Shown here: positions 22,623 through 34,535 of the stretch, piece by piece
How the letters are laid out: every line of letters starts with the position of its first letter
Numbering within the stretch: the stretch's first letter is position 1
Assembly: GCA_013399875.1 (NCBI GenBank)
Contig: VXAZ01005577.1
Coordinates: forward strand, 124,001-188,000
Origin: Gymnorhina tibicen
Taxonomy: Eukaryota; Chordata; Aves; Passeriformes; Artamidae
DNA: 64,000 nt
Reading direction: 5' to 3'
Position numbers and translations under genes: made by a program
The notes under the pieces: model-generated
The model's input: only the letters and a program-made list of their open reading frames with translations
The model's database searches: none
What the model was told of the DNA's origin: nothing

Positions 22623-24665
22623 TAGTTGTGAAAGCATGTGAAAAAGTCAAAAATAGAGACCTTTGATAGGTGGGTGCTTACTCCAATGATATTCTAAAAA
22701 TTTCAGGAACATAACAGTAATTGGTTTTGGATTTCACCTCTGCTGCCAGTAATTTGTCACAGTAAGTTTTCTGCATTGATTTACAACTTTTTAAAGAGTA
22801 TCTAGAACTAAGATGGGCTGTTTAAAAAACCTAAAATTATTTTTATTGTTACAAAAGAGCATATATTTATGTTTTGTGGATCTTTTCCAAAGAAATGTAA
22901 AAATATTTCTCAAAATAACTGATCATAATAAGTGTTCACAGCTGTATTCACTAGCATTTCTGTAGGTATATACATACAAGCCTTATATATTTTCAGGACT
23001 GCTATCAGTAAGACTCATTATGATTCCTCAGGATGCTCGTGTTAACAAATTGTTATCCTATTAAAAAAAAAAAAGCCGACTAAACACTTTATAATAATAA
23101 CTGGTCTACAAACTGTCCAACTGTTGCAGCGGCTGTAATAGCAACATGGATTCATTGAATGGACATATGGTTATATTCAATTAATTACTTGAGCACTGGA
23201 CTGTGCTGTATATATGTAGAGAGTTTAGAACATGTTGTCACTGCAGATGCTGTGATAGAGACAAAAGTAGTGAGTTTACTTCAGGGAAACATATTGCTGA
23301 TTTAGGAGTGTAATGGCCCCTGAAAAACTCATTCGTAAGTGTTACATACTGTTGACATAATAGCACAAGTTCAGGAACATTTTCCTTAATTGCCTTTTCT
23401 GATTGTTGACAGATTTTGTATTCTGTAACAAGACCAAAAAGGAAGTCTATTATTCCAAAATAAAGCAGATAGAAAACTTTTGCTAATTTTATAAAACATA
23501 CTGCTTTTATTCAGATATGCTTGTACTAGTAGGTAAGACATCTGATTTCAGAATTGCTATCAAGGGAGTTCGTGGGCTGTCAAGCTCTAGGAGGTTGATG
23601 ATATAGTTTCCAGAAATGGTTGAATTGTTTTTCCATGAAAATAAATTATCTAAGCAATTACACCTTCTTTATTCTGTTAGACAATCATTTATCAAATGAG
23701 CTTCATTCCTTAAATGTGAATTTTATGCATAAATGTAATCTGAACAGTTTAGATAGCAGTTTACAGTCTAGGGGGTATGTGTGAATTTCCCACTTAGACT
23801 ATATTTTATCCATTATTTGTAGTGTGTAATTGAATTCATCTGATATTTATTTTTTGATCATTTGACTACTTAGGAGAACTGTATAACTTCCAGTTTTAAA
23901 ACAGTGAAATAGAAAAAAAAAACCCAAAAGCAACCAGCTCTTTTAGAACTAGTATCCAGTTGCCAGAATTTCCACAACCAGTGAAACTTCCACAAACAAA
24001 TGAAATGTAATTCTTCTTGTCCAAGCTTTTGATGCATGTGATGGTCTATGAAATGTTACTACTTAATCATCTCCCTGAAATAACTTTCAAAGTAGAGAGC
24101 ATCAGTTTAAGATGCTTTGCCTCAGTCTGCTTAGTTTCTTCCTGAAGTTCTTTAAAGTGAGACACATAAACAGCTGATGGGAAAAGGCACATTGTCTCCC
24201 CTGGTGTCTCATTGTTTCTTGTTTGCAGATAATATTTCCTCAAAATTTCCTTGTCTGGTGTTGGCCCAGGAATTGAAACATTTTAATAACTTCTGGTATG
24301 CCAGTTTTATGCTACTACTGCAGGACGCTTTTTGTGAAAAGTGGATTCCACTAAAAGGCCATTTAAATTTTGTGCTATTATAAAGTCTATTTAAGTATTG
24401 CAAAGGTTGTTCAACCAAGCAACTGATGGGGCTGGCTCTAGATTTTCTTTAAATATTGTGTCATGCAGCTATAAATACTTTATCTGAAAAGCTCTAGTCA
24501 TTAAACAGTTAATAAGGATGAGGAAGAAGTTGGCTTGGGATATATTAAAGATTTGGTTTAAATAGCATTAGATAGAACTATCCTTCAGAAAATCAATGCT
24601 TTGCAAATGGCAGTAACAGTTTCAAAATAGAAAATAGGCATTGAGTGAGAATAAAGAATAAATTA
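22623..24665. other. Unique AT-rich sequence
   Basis: No recognisable gene or repeat was found. Poly(A) runs lie near 23064 and 23914. Frames are short and unremarkable. Confidence 0.5.
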
Positions 24666-24778
24666 TCATAGAGTCCCGTAAAATGGCCTGGGTTGGAAGG
24701 GACATTAAAGATAATCTAGTTCCAACTCTTGCTGCTGTGGGCAGAGACACCTTCCACTACACCAGCTTGCTCAGAGCT
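24666..24778 (-). mobile_element. CR1 LINE 3' tail fragment
   Basis: The plus strand shows the reverse complement of a CR1 3' end: 'atcatagagtcccgtaaaatgg', 'gggttggaagggacattaaa', 'ggcagagacaccttccacta' and 'cagcttgctcagagctcc'. About 113 bp remain; the element stops abruptly by 5' truncation. Its match to the usual form is closer than that of the 3.8-kb copy. Confidence 0.93.
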
Positions 24779-25557
24779 CCATATCCATTAGGAGATCATG
24801 TCTCTTTTTTATTTGCTTGACAAATTTTTGTTCAGCAACTAATGAGCTAAGGTCATCAAGCAAAAGTTTTTGTGATTGAATTATTTTTCTCTTAGGCGGT
24901 TGTAATATGAGACACAGAGAAACAAACAGGTTCTTTTCACCAAAAGACAAATAACTCAAACACATTAGCATTACTCTTAAGGCCACTAGTGAGTGGCTTG
25001 CTCATAGTCACATCTGTTTGATATTGTGTCAGAGAGAGATAGCTCCCGAAACTAACTTTTGCAAATTTGTTTTAATGTGTTTCTTTACTCAATCCATCAC
25101 TTGATGATTTCACCTCTTGAGAAACTCCTCCTGGTTTCCTTCTCAATAGAACAACTTTTGTCATGGCCAAAGAGCTAAACTGGGACTGGAGCAACTAGGT
25201 TAAATTGCTAGCTCCATCCATTTTAACAGAGACCATACAGCTCAAGGGTACTTTCGCTTTAGTTTTGGGGTTTTTTTTCCTCTGCTATTTCTGAAGGAAA
25301 ATAGTAACATTTCAACTCCACTCAAAAGTTCTCTTGTTTATTTTGTGAGAACACTGCAGAAAGTATCATTCTCTATGTCCTGCATTCTCTAAACACTGAA
25401 ATGGGACTTATATTCCTGATGTTGTATATAGATATTCATACATATATATGTATAGCACATGAAGATTAGGTGAGCTATAGGGGTGAATAGTTATATATGC
25501 ACTGTGAAGATGTGGCTTGCTTTCTTTTCAGGAAGAAAATATGTTATTTCTAAAGTT
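24779..25557. other. Unique sequence, nothing recognised
   Basis: This is AT-rich sequence between a CR1 tail and a solo LTR. A 71-codon minus-strand frame at 24771-24986 has no recognisable motif. Confidence 0.5.
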
Positions 25558-25563
25558 AACCAC

Positions 25564-25869
25564 TGTCGCGCTTGGACACGCAAAGAAAGACACGGACTCT
25601 CTAGGTTTGCATTTGGGCCAAAATGGCTTGCCCCTTGGAGGCTCAAGTTTTATTTATATCTTTTTGAGAATACTCATGGATTGGAAGATGAAGTTACCAC
25701 CTTCAAATCACACTGGTCGAACAAAAAGTTCATCAGACATCTCCGCCTTAGGAGAAAGAATGCAAAATAACTAGACGGTTAGCAAAATATGGCTTATGTT
25801 TACAGAAGTGCCTGAGAATTCTTATCTACACCATTAAAACGTGAAAGCACTGAAAAACTCAGGGCGACA
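25564..25869 (-). mobile_element. Complete solo LTR with exact 6-bp target-site duplication
   Basis: A 306-bp element begins TGTCGCGCTTGG and ends CAGGGCGACA on the plus strand, so its ends form the inverted repeat TGTCGC/GCGACA. It is flanked by AACCAC at 25558-25563 and again at 25870-25875. A 6-bp duplication with short TG...CA inverted ends is typical of class II (ERVK/alpharetrovirus-like) integrations. The minus orientation is preferred because GATATAAATAAAA on that strand (about 25660-25647) could serve as TATA/polyadenylation region about 90 bp before the U5 end; this is less certain than the element itself. No internal sequence remains. The 95- and 85-codon plus-strand frames across it are chance frames. 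Confidence 0.92.
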
Positions 25870-25875
25870 AACCAC

Positions 25876-28800
25876 ATTATTAAAAATTTGGTCACAGATG
25901 TAAGTTAATTTTAAAAAGGACATCCAATCAGTCCAAAACCCCTCAGTTCTGTTCTTTTTTTTTATAAAGGAGTAATGCCTAGCATTTGAAAGGAAGGGAT
26001 AAAAGGGGAGAATAATTTCTTTATATATTCTGAATCTGTACTCTTGTATCCACTAAATGCAAATATAAGGTCCTAGATAGGAATTTTTCTTCTTTTTTAT
26101 TTTTTAAGTAAAAATTTTCTCCAACCTACATTCTCATTATAAATCTGTAAGAAAGCACCGTTCAAAGGTGATTCATTTTTTGGCATTGTGAAAGAACCCT
26201 TGCAACTTAAAGAAGAAGAGGAAAAAAAAATAAAAGAACACCAGAAAAGGATCCAGAGATCAGATTGTAGTCTTCTGGGTTGTGTAGAAATCTTGGATGG
26301 TGTACTATTTTTCTAAACACTTTTATGGGCATTATGCAAAACCATCAGTGAAAATGAAGAGATGGTAACAGCATTTGGATAGATTAAATAGTATTGCTCC
26401 CATATGATTTTATTACTAAGTGTAATCGGTGAGGCAAACATGAACAATCTATTTAACTAAACATTTATATCTCTGAAGGAAAAGTCTCTATTTAGTACTC
26501 TGTGTTCACATGAGAATTTTTGGAATATACATCAGACTTCTTAATGCCAAATCAAATAACTCCATGTCTATGTAAATATTATATCAAACTATCATATGAA
26601 TTTTAATGATTTTATTGCAGCACATTTCTCTTTTATTTTTATAATTATGATAAATTAATTCTTCTTGAAAAGTCTTTGCCAATTTCTATGGCACTTTTAC
26701 CTCACTACTCTTTTTTGAAGTAAAAGGGGGAAAAGGAAAACTGCAATGAGATATAAAACTTAGCCAGTTTTGAATAATTCATTTTAAAACTGGACTTCTC
26801 ATTCTAAATATCCCACTAGAAAAATGCAGTATTAAATTTCATTCAGGTGACCATAAATTTCATTCAGGTGACCTGTCAGAAAAACTTGATTTTATATCCT
26901 CTACTACGTTACGCACTGTAATGTTAAACCAGGAAACTCAGAGAAAACCATTGTGTTCTTTGAGATCCTCACATGACTTCTCTGAAAAAAAGTGAAGCTC
27001 TAACTGATGTCTACTTAGACATCAGCTGATGCAATGGGTATTACTGTTTGTGGTTTGTATAGCCTCACAACTCCTGAATTCCATTTTTGATCTGAAAGAG
27101 AAGCAAAATCAGGCTCTGAAACCCTAAGAATTATGTAATAAATCATCCTCTGGACTGAAATAAGAGAAACATGTAGGCAAAAAGTGGAACAGTTAGTCTG
27201 CTTGTATCTTCAGTACAGAACAACAAAGCAGCACTGTATTTGTTTAGGGTAGTCTTGTTATCTTTCAAAACTGTGGCACAGAGTTGTGAGTACAAGTCAG
27301 ACAGACTGACAAGTCAGGCACACGAGGAGAAGACTTTGTACAGTAATAGGAGTTTTGGGTTTTCTCATGCTTGCAACTGCCAGAAAACATTAAGCCACTA
27401 GTAAACTTCTAAAAGTGACATTGATGATGCTATGATTTAAGAAAAAAAGAAATCAAAAGGTCTAAAAATAGTGCTATCTTCAATGTTAAGAAGAGAAGAC
27501 TGAATAAAATTTCTCTTCTTCACATACAGAGCAATGAGCTTTGTAAGGAAAAAGGACGCAGATGTTTTTCAATTGAAAGTAGGGGGAAAAAAAGTATTGA
27601 TTAGAAAGGACTCGAATGTTATAGATTATATGCAGTTGAAAATTTTTACTTCATAGCTAACCACAAGAAGAAAAGTGATATGCCATAGTGAATGCCATAG
27701 GGTGTCAAGCAAGTTAAATTTACTTTTTTCCACACGATCTGTACAATTGGGCTTTTTTTTTCTTTATCTGGTATTGTGATTTACAAACTGTCAATATATT
27801 TTACTTAAGTTAAAATAGTGGGAAACACAAAACTAAATAATTTTACTGTGTTTAATGCAAATGTAAGGCACTAGATGAATATAATTGGATTTACTTTACA
27901 ATGGTGTCCAGGCAGTTTTTTCAATGTGCTTGTTCCTAAGACTGCATTTTTTTATGTACAATTTATTCAACTCACTATCAGTCAATTTTTTTAATGAAAA
28001 ATGTGAAGTGATTATAGGGAGGCTTTATGTGACCATTATTCTGTGTGGAGTAGTTGATTTGACTACATCAAATGAATACGGAACAGTTATAGCTCTCTTT
28101 CCTTCTTGTTTATTTTTTATTCAAATTTAATGTAGTGCTTTATAATTTTTAAAATGTAGATTTTTTTTCTTTTTATACTTTTTTTTTAAGAAAAGTGAGA
28201 AATATTAATTTTGAGGAGAAACTCTTACTAAAATTTTTGTTATCTTCATCTTTGGCTGCCCAGTGTGATCCTGGTAATTTTATGAAAATTGTCTTATCAG
28301 TGAGATTTAGTGCTTGGGGTATATTTAAATACAATTATATTGGCATTCACAAAATCATTCTCTACCAATAGTTCTGCACCAAAGTGGCCCTCGCGTTGCT
28401 TTGGAAGAAGCAGGATTTGTTCCAATATGATGAGTGTATTAGAGTCTATTTGTTCTGGGACTTAACTGGTTCCTGCGGGGAGCCACTCAGTAGGACTGCA
28501 CCTACTGCTTGCAGGTTCTTTGCATCTTTTCTTTTCCACGACACCAGTTAAGAGAGAGCTGGTCAGCTCATCAGTGTACAAGAAATAAAATTAGCAAGGA
28601 TCTTATGATTACTATGAAACTCAGGAGACGGAGTTTTTTTTAAATTGTGTAACAATCGGAGGAAAGTGATTGCTTTAAATATAGGGCCTCTCTTTTGCCT
28701 TTGTTTGATAAACATAATAGAGAGTGAAGTTTGTTTCCTTAGGTAATTTTCAGTGATCTGATAGCTATCCTCCATGCTGTCTGTGTGATCCTGACACAAA

Positions 28801-29639
28801 AAAACCCCCTAACCCTTCAAAACCATGTAAAATCAAAATGTAGATAGGGTACAATATCTGAGAGTGTACTGATATGACAATAACAAGTGTTATTCCACTC
28901 ATTCATGGCCAAGAGGAAGAGGAAAATAGAAATATTTTTAAAACTTCAGAGCTAATTGGGAAGGTTTGCAGTGTTTGAAACAAAAGTCAAAAAAGGCCAA
29001 GGTCAACAATTAAATAATTGGATGAAGTGGATAATTATAAATCAAGATAGAGTATTAAAACCTGATACTTTTTGCTTGTTACTAAATCATGAAGAAATTA
29101 TTTGGCTTAGTAAAGGAATTTGATAGGAGTACTCTAAGGGCTGAGCAAGAGTGAACATTCAGATATATTTCTACTACTGATTTTATCTTACAATTTGCAC
29201 ATACAGGTATCCTTTTCTTTCTCTTAACTGAGGTGAAAAAGATAACAGAGATATAATTCATTAAACACTTCAGAAATATGCACTATTTCGTGTGGTTTTG
29301 TGATACGTATAATAAAATATTCAAGGTCCTGATATAATTCGATGCTTTAGCACAACTCAAAGAACAATATACTGGTGAAACATTGAATAGTTATAACATG
29401 AAAATCTCCTTAAGAAAATTAATATATTTTCTTTCATGAAAAATGAGGGAATCTTTTATGTATCTTCTTTCTGGCAGGGTGTATGTGAAAGATTACAAAA
29501 TAAATTATTTGGAAGCAGTTAAGTCTTATCATCTTAAAAAGGAAGGGCAGTTAGGACCCATTTCAGTTTTTACCGCTTTGTATCTGGAGTGCCATCAGGT
29601 TTTTATCTTTTTATATTTATTAAAGACTTCTTGAAAAAA
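25876..29639. other. Unique AT-rich sequence with a small tandem repeat
   Basis: Apart from the 21-bp tandem repeat at 26833-26874 no repeat or gene is recognised. Frames stay below about 82 codons. Confidence 0.5.
26833..26874. repeat. Tandem duplication of a 21-bp unit
   Basis: TAAATTTCATTCAGGTGACC plus one base (A in the first, T in the second) occurs twice head to tail. The only difference is the last base. The unit contains the E-box-like AGGTGACC. Confidence 0.93.
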
Positions 29640-29659
29640 AACCCTCTTAACCTTGTATC

Positions 29660-30205
29660 CAAACCACAGCTGAATAATCTCAAGAAAATGGAACTGAAAT
29701 AAATGCTGTGGGGTTGGTGTGAGGGTGGAGAGATGTTCTGGACTGCAATGAGTTCTCAGTTGTGTTGTACACCTGAGTGTCTGGAGTCTGCACGTGCAGA
29801 CACAGGCCAGCACAGCCCTTCCTCTCCCTCCCTGCCAGGATGCAGTACCACTGCACTTCAACAAGCTGAGCCCAAGGGTCCAGGCACTCATGTGCTGGCA
29901 ATTGGCTGGACAAGCTGTGCTGATAAGCTAAGTGCCAGGGCAGGAGCAGAGAGATATGTGACCAGGAACAGAGATAGTCCTGAGACTGCTCATCAGAAGA
30001 CCGAGGCTGCTTCTCATAGCTTGTATTTGGCCATGTGCCTACTTCTTGTTCTTTCTCCAGTGTCTCTTCTTTCTGACTTACAACCACACAGCAGCACCAA
30101 CCGCTGGCCCTAAGCCCAAGCAGCTGAACTCCTAGAGCTGGGTGTGGAGGTGTTGTTTGCACTCTGGCCCCTGATGACTAGTACAGAAATGTGACATTCC
30201 AACTA
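29660..30205. other. Unassigned GC-rich island with long frames on both strands
   Basis: This roughly 540-bp block is far richer in GC than its surroundings. It holds a 160-codon frame on the minus strand (29680-30162) and a 136-codon frame on the plus strand (29703-30113), largely over the same bases. Such paired frames usually mean few stop codons through composition, and neither translation resembles a family I know (the minus one is Cys-, Trp- and Ser-rich without a domain pattern). It ends about 95 bp before LTR copy B. It may be an unrecognised LTR or ERV piece, or a CpG-type regulatory patch. Confidence 0.45.
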
Positions 30206-30298
30206 AAAGTGTCCTTTACTTAGTGTCTGCTTCGTTTTTGGAGCACAGAAAGAAGTGTGCACCTGATAAAGTTTTCATGAGGACAGTGACACACATAT

Positions 30299-30636
30299 TG
30301 TGGACACAAAAAGGGCTGTTAGAAAGATTTTTCCAGCTTCTTGCAATATTCTATGTGAATCTTTCCTTTCTCATGCAAGCTATGAAAACAGTAAGATGGT
30401 TTTTGTATAACTATCTGAACACCTGGTGTTTGTCTAAGTTCTGTTTATGATACATTGGAGAAATGTTATTGAAATGGATGTTGTAAGACTTTAGCCAATT
30501 ACCCTAGGGGGTGGGTGGTCACTGACCAATCACCTTATGTAATTACACATATAAGTGGAGATTTATTTAATTAAATATGACACTTTCTTGCTGGATATGA
30601 GTGGTTTCATTTCTATGTCTCTGGTATAGAGCTACA
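30299..30636 (+). mobile_element. Endogenous retroviral LTR, copy B (same family as 6854-7195)
   Basis: It starts TGTGGACACAAAAAGGGCTG and ends TAGAGCTACA. It aligns over its whole length with the LTR at 6854-7195, roughly 90% alike by eye, lacking an 11-bp block after TTTTTCC and carrying about 6 extra bases near 30436-30444. TATAAG at 30550-30555 and ATTAAA at 30570-30575 occupy the same places as in copy A. The flanks, ACATAT on the left and ACATTT overlapping the right end, fit a target-site duplication damaged by one substitution and one base loss, but this is not firm. Confidence 0.88.
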
Positions 30637-31629
30637 CATTTGGTAACCAAAGGCAATGGGAGGAGTTGCCTGCCAAGTTAGAAAATCTCAGTGGTTTGAA
30701 AAGACTGAAGTCTGTAGAGGCCAGTAACCAGAAGCACTGTGATGATGGTGTGTGCAAAGAGCTCATGTGGCAACTGATGTGAACTGGGTGCTCAGAGTGC
30801 CTTGAGTTGCTGCTTAAGACTACAATGTTGTTCTGAACGCAGGCTCCTTACCTGGAGAAAGGTATTTATCTTTTTTATTCTAGTTTGTGCAGATTGGGAA
30901 GCTGGGTTGTAAGCCACAGAAGGCTGGCTCCTCCATCATCCAAATTTTAAGCTATTCATACATTTTAACAAACAAAGGCATCAGCATTCATTCGTTACAT
31001 AATTTTTTCATTAATTAGTGCTCAAACCCCTATTTGCTTGCTACATATCTCACTTTTCATGTTAATTAGTCCTTATGTGCAGTTCTTCCCTTCATTTGAG
31101 TATGGGGTCCGTTTCGAGTGGGTGGTCAGTGAGGGTGCTCAGAATCTCCCACTACCAAATTACTTTCTCCCCAGTTGCTGCTCAGTTCTGCTGAGTCCAC
31201 TACTACAGCTATTTTCCAGACTGCCCATTAATCTTGAGACTGTCTTTCCCTTTTCCTTAAAACAAAAGTTTAGCCAAGCATACAACGATCACAATGCAAT
31301 TGATTAATTATAGCTGTCTGGCTACAATTAAAAAGTAAGAAAAAATTACAAAGTTTGATTCAAATCTTGAGGGACTAAAATCATGAGGGGCTTGATATCA
31401 ACAGGACTGTTAGAATCAATGCAATTGTGTTTGTGAAACACCACAGGACAGTGTGGTATGTCTCTTTCAGTGGCTGGTGTGGCAATCACCTAGTATCAAA
31501 TAACTCAATGAAGAATGAAACTGTGTGGCTCCTCAGTGAGCTGGTTCTATGACACCATGTCTGAAGTACACAGTCAGCTTTGGTATGCCCCATGCAAGGC
31601 AAATGTTGATTACAAGGAAAAAGTCAAAG
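30637..31629. other. Unique sequence downstream of LTR copy B
   Basis: Directly after the LTR end comes CATTTGGTAACCAAAGG, which has the position but not a clear sequence of a retroviral primer-binding site, followed by about 200 bp of GC-richer DNA. It may be the start of an ERV leader, or just flanking DNA if copy B is a solo LTR. The rest is AT-rich with no recognised feature. Confidence 0.35.
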
Positions 31630-31828
31630 GTGAGGAGAAGACTGGAGCCCTGGTCACATGATAAGGATCTGAAAAAACTGGGTTTGCTTAGTCTGGAGAA
31701 GAGATAGTAAGGCTGAGACAAGACCTAATTACACTCTTCCACTGTCTAAAAGGTGTTTTTAAAGATGATGGAGATGATGGAGTCAGCCTATTTTTAAAGT
31801 TCAGTTAAAGGGCAGGGAACAAAGAATT
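31630..31828 (+). mobile_element. CR1 LINE, middle 3' region fragment
   Basis: Plus-strand blocks such as 'ctgaaaaaactgggtttgct', 'tagtctggagaagagatag' and 'gacaagacctaattac' follow the order of the CR1 region just after ORF2 ('...ctggagaagag.aggct..gagaccttat...'). The copy has many substitutions. It may be the left part of one CR1 whose 3' end lies at 32590-32785. Confidence 0.7.
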
Positions 31829-32589
31829 CTGATTAATTATATATGTAGCAAGTGCTATGGGACGTAAGCTATGTAATTACAGACATGAAAATCAAGTCTT
31901 TTGTATGTGTGGCCTAGCTAGATATAAGGGTCTCTGTGGACAGCCAGTCGACCTCAATCAATAAATTTCTGGATGATCTCACTATTCATCTATGTAGATG
32001 AGATAAGGAACCGATTTGAGAGAACAAGCTGACTTGAAATTGGATGAGTGACTGAAGTCCAAGTCACCTTCACAATTAAGTATTTAACTGACATACTGGA
32101 GCTTTAGAAATTGCCTCAATCGGCCCCCACTGTGTTTAGTCCAATTTGTATCTGTCAGTGTGTTGGTTAACATCTTATGGGGAGAACCTTCCCTTCACAG
32201 ACTCCCTCAGGTGGACGCTGTTTCAGAAACGATCCTGTTTGGATAGTGGTAGGTAGTCTGTAGAAAATTTTCCTGCACAGATGGTCAGGTAGAACGGTCT
32301 TCTATAGGTAGATAACATATTTAAGAAACAAGTTGCGACGAATTATGCATGGGCCAGAGTTGTCAGCAGAACTGTGGGACAGATAGATTACTAGAATTGA
32401 GCACAAAAGAGTCTTGTTTGAGCCAGGTGAAAATGTAGCTGGAAGGACCTTTGTGACAGGACTCTCTTTGCTATTTGACTAGTAACTGACCATCCTGCTC
32501 AAAAAATCTGATTTCACATGCAAGTGTTCCCTTATGGCAATATTCTAGCCCCTTTTTTCCCCACCTGTTAACAAGTAATCTGCCCTCAG
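31829..32589. other. About 760 bp of non-CR1 DNA between two CR1 parts, with LTR-like signals
   Basis: The CR1 pieces on either side would normally be about 100 bp apart, so this stretch looks like an insertion. It has TATAAG at 31923-31928 and AATAAA at 31960-31965, the compact spacing seen in some avian LTRs, preceded by a possible LTR start TGTAGCAAGTGC at 31844. A matching CA end and a target-site duplication were not found. The identity is unknown. Confidence 0.4.
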
Positions 32590-32788
32590 CATCCACACAA
32601 CATTTAAAAAAAAAGATTTCACCAAAAGGTGGTCGAACACCGGCGCAGGTGCCCGGAGAGGCTGCGGAATCTTCATCCTTGGGGATATTCAAAGCCCAAG
32701 TAGATGTGGCATTAAGCAATGTTCTTTGACTTTGCTTTGAACAGAGTATTGTTGATCTTCAAAACTCCTTTCCAATCTACTTTTTTTC
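32590..32788 (+). mobile_element. CR1 LINE 3' region fragment
   Basis: The plus strand carries 'gatttcaccaaaaggtggtc', 'gaacaccggcgcaggtgccc', 'gagaggctgcggaatcttca', 'ccttggggatattcaaagcc' and 'aactcctttccaatctac', in the order of the last 200 bp of CR1. The terminal short repeats are lost in a T-rich run. It probably belongs to the same insertion as 31630-31828. Confidence 0.9.
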
Positions 32789-33984
32789 TATGTTTACTGT
32801 TTTAAAATCCTCAGCTGTTTGTGGAAGGCTTTTTTTTTTTTTGTTCATATCTCTTATTTTCCTAATTTAAGAAAAAAGTCACAATCCCTGACTGGTGCCT
32901 TAAGGAACTATATAAAGCTGCTGTGATTGTGACAATAGTGTAAGTTACCTGGCAAGTTTCTCACTCTAGGTTTGGGGTTTTTTTTTAATATTTAATAACT
33001 TTTCCAAAAGAACAACACTTAATGGCTTGATTGTAATGGTTCTGAGAAATAAAAAACATTCTGACCTTCAGCCAGAATACTTATGGCTTATTTCACTAGA
33101 ACAAAAATTGTTGCTTATTGTTTCCTAAACTTTTCTCTTTGATTTTCAGCTATAATCAATACCTGCTGGTACTCACATTATCTAAAATATCATAGTCTGT
33201 GCTATGCACAATTTGTAAAATTTAAAACTGGTCCATTTTTCTATTTGCTTTTGTGGTCAAGAAAATAAGGAATTGGAAAAGACAAAAATAAGAAAATATT
33301 TCCATCCAGTATGAAAGTTTCCAATATGAAGAACCTTTGGTTTGAACAATTTTTTTTTTTTAATTGCTCAGAAGGTGTGTTTGAGTTTTATAAACCGTGC
33401 TGAGATTCAGAATATGTTAATAGAGACTTGGCACTACTGGATTGGATTTAATACTATGATAAGCCCATCTCAAAGTACAGGTAGGGCAAACCTGAGATTA
33501 TCCCTTGAAAACTGGGAAATTGTTTTTTTTTGTTAAAAGAACCAGTCTTAAGGTAAACACTTCCTGTACTTGAGACATATATGAATGCATAGGATGTGTA
33601 GCATGGAATGGGTAAGAGAAATTCCTCGTGAAACCAGAAGATGAACTTAGAGAAATCAGTTTGCAGTTAGCCAAGAATGGTATTAGGTAGGATTAACTGG
33701 GCTTCGTTACTAAAGGAAGAAGGAGTTCAAGAGAGTGACAGAGGTAATATCAAGATCGTAAATGAATAAAAATGCAGTTTAAAGATGTGTCAGTTTCACC
33801 AATCTATATTCAAAAAAGAGAAATTGAAGAAAGAATGTCACAGGAAGTGACTAAATCAAATTATTGAGGCTGAGCACCAAAGAACAATGGAACTGTGAAA
33901 AGGGAATTAGGAAATTGAAACCAATAAGGCTTAGAAAGTATAGCAATGGACAGTGGCGCCCTGGGAGGTATTTATAGGGGCATT
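32789..33984. other. Unique AT-rich sequence
   Basis: No gene was recognised. T runs lie at about 32829-32842, 32978-32987 and 33350-33361. The longest frames are under 65 codons. Confidence 0.5.
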
Positions 33985-34535
33985 GCCAGAACACTGATGG
34001 GAGGTGTTACTTCTTGCTACTTGGAGTACATGAAATCCTGTCTGAAATACTACATCCAGTTTTTAGTCCCTGAATATTAAAAATAAATTGATGAGTGAGG
34101 ACAGCAGAGGATACTGGCTGAGGGCTGTAGTCCTTGCCCTGCAGGAAGAGATTGAGGAACTGGGGCTTGTTAGACTGGAGGAGAGATCCTCTCAGGAGTG
34201 CTTCACAAGAACGCCTCAGCACCTATGCAAGGGTTATCAAGAAGCCAAAAGGGGTCTCTTCCCACTGGTTCAAGGTGGGAAGGTAAGAGACAGTGAGTGT
34301 AAGATGAGTTCAGACTGGCTTTTAAGAAACACTTTTTCACTCTGAGAACCGGCAGGCAGTAGAGCAGGCTGCTCAGAAAGGCTGTGCATTCCCTGTCTTA
34401 GGATGTTTTCAATACCTGACTGGATAAAGCCCTGAGTAATCTAGTCTGACTGCACAGGTGACCCTGCTTTGAGCAACAGGATGAACTAAACATTCTTGAG
34501 GTCTCTTCCAATCTTCCTTTATGATTCCATCTCTG
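33985..34535 (+). mobile_element. CR1 LINE, about 550 bp of the 3' region
   Basis: This plus-strand CR1 starts near the C-terminal end of ORF2 ('cttggagtac..', 'tactacatccagtttttagt'). It continues through 'gattgaggaactggggcttg', 'ttagactggaggagagatcc', 'tcactctgagaaccggcagg' and 'gactgcacaggtgaccctgc', and ends 'gaggtctcttccaatcttcc' with ATGATTCCAT, the remnant of the terminal repeat. Small deletions and substitutions break every frame. It is a separate insertion from the copy ending at 32788, since its 5' part restarts upstream in the element. Confidence 0.93.

Noticed and set aside
29680..30162. 160-codon minus-strand frame as a gene
   Set aside because: It overlaps a 136-codon plus-strand frame in the same GC-rich block and has no domain pattern. 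Low stop-codon density explains both.
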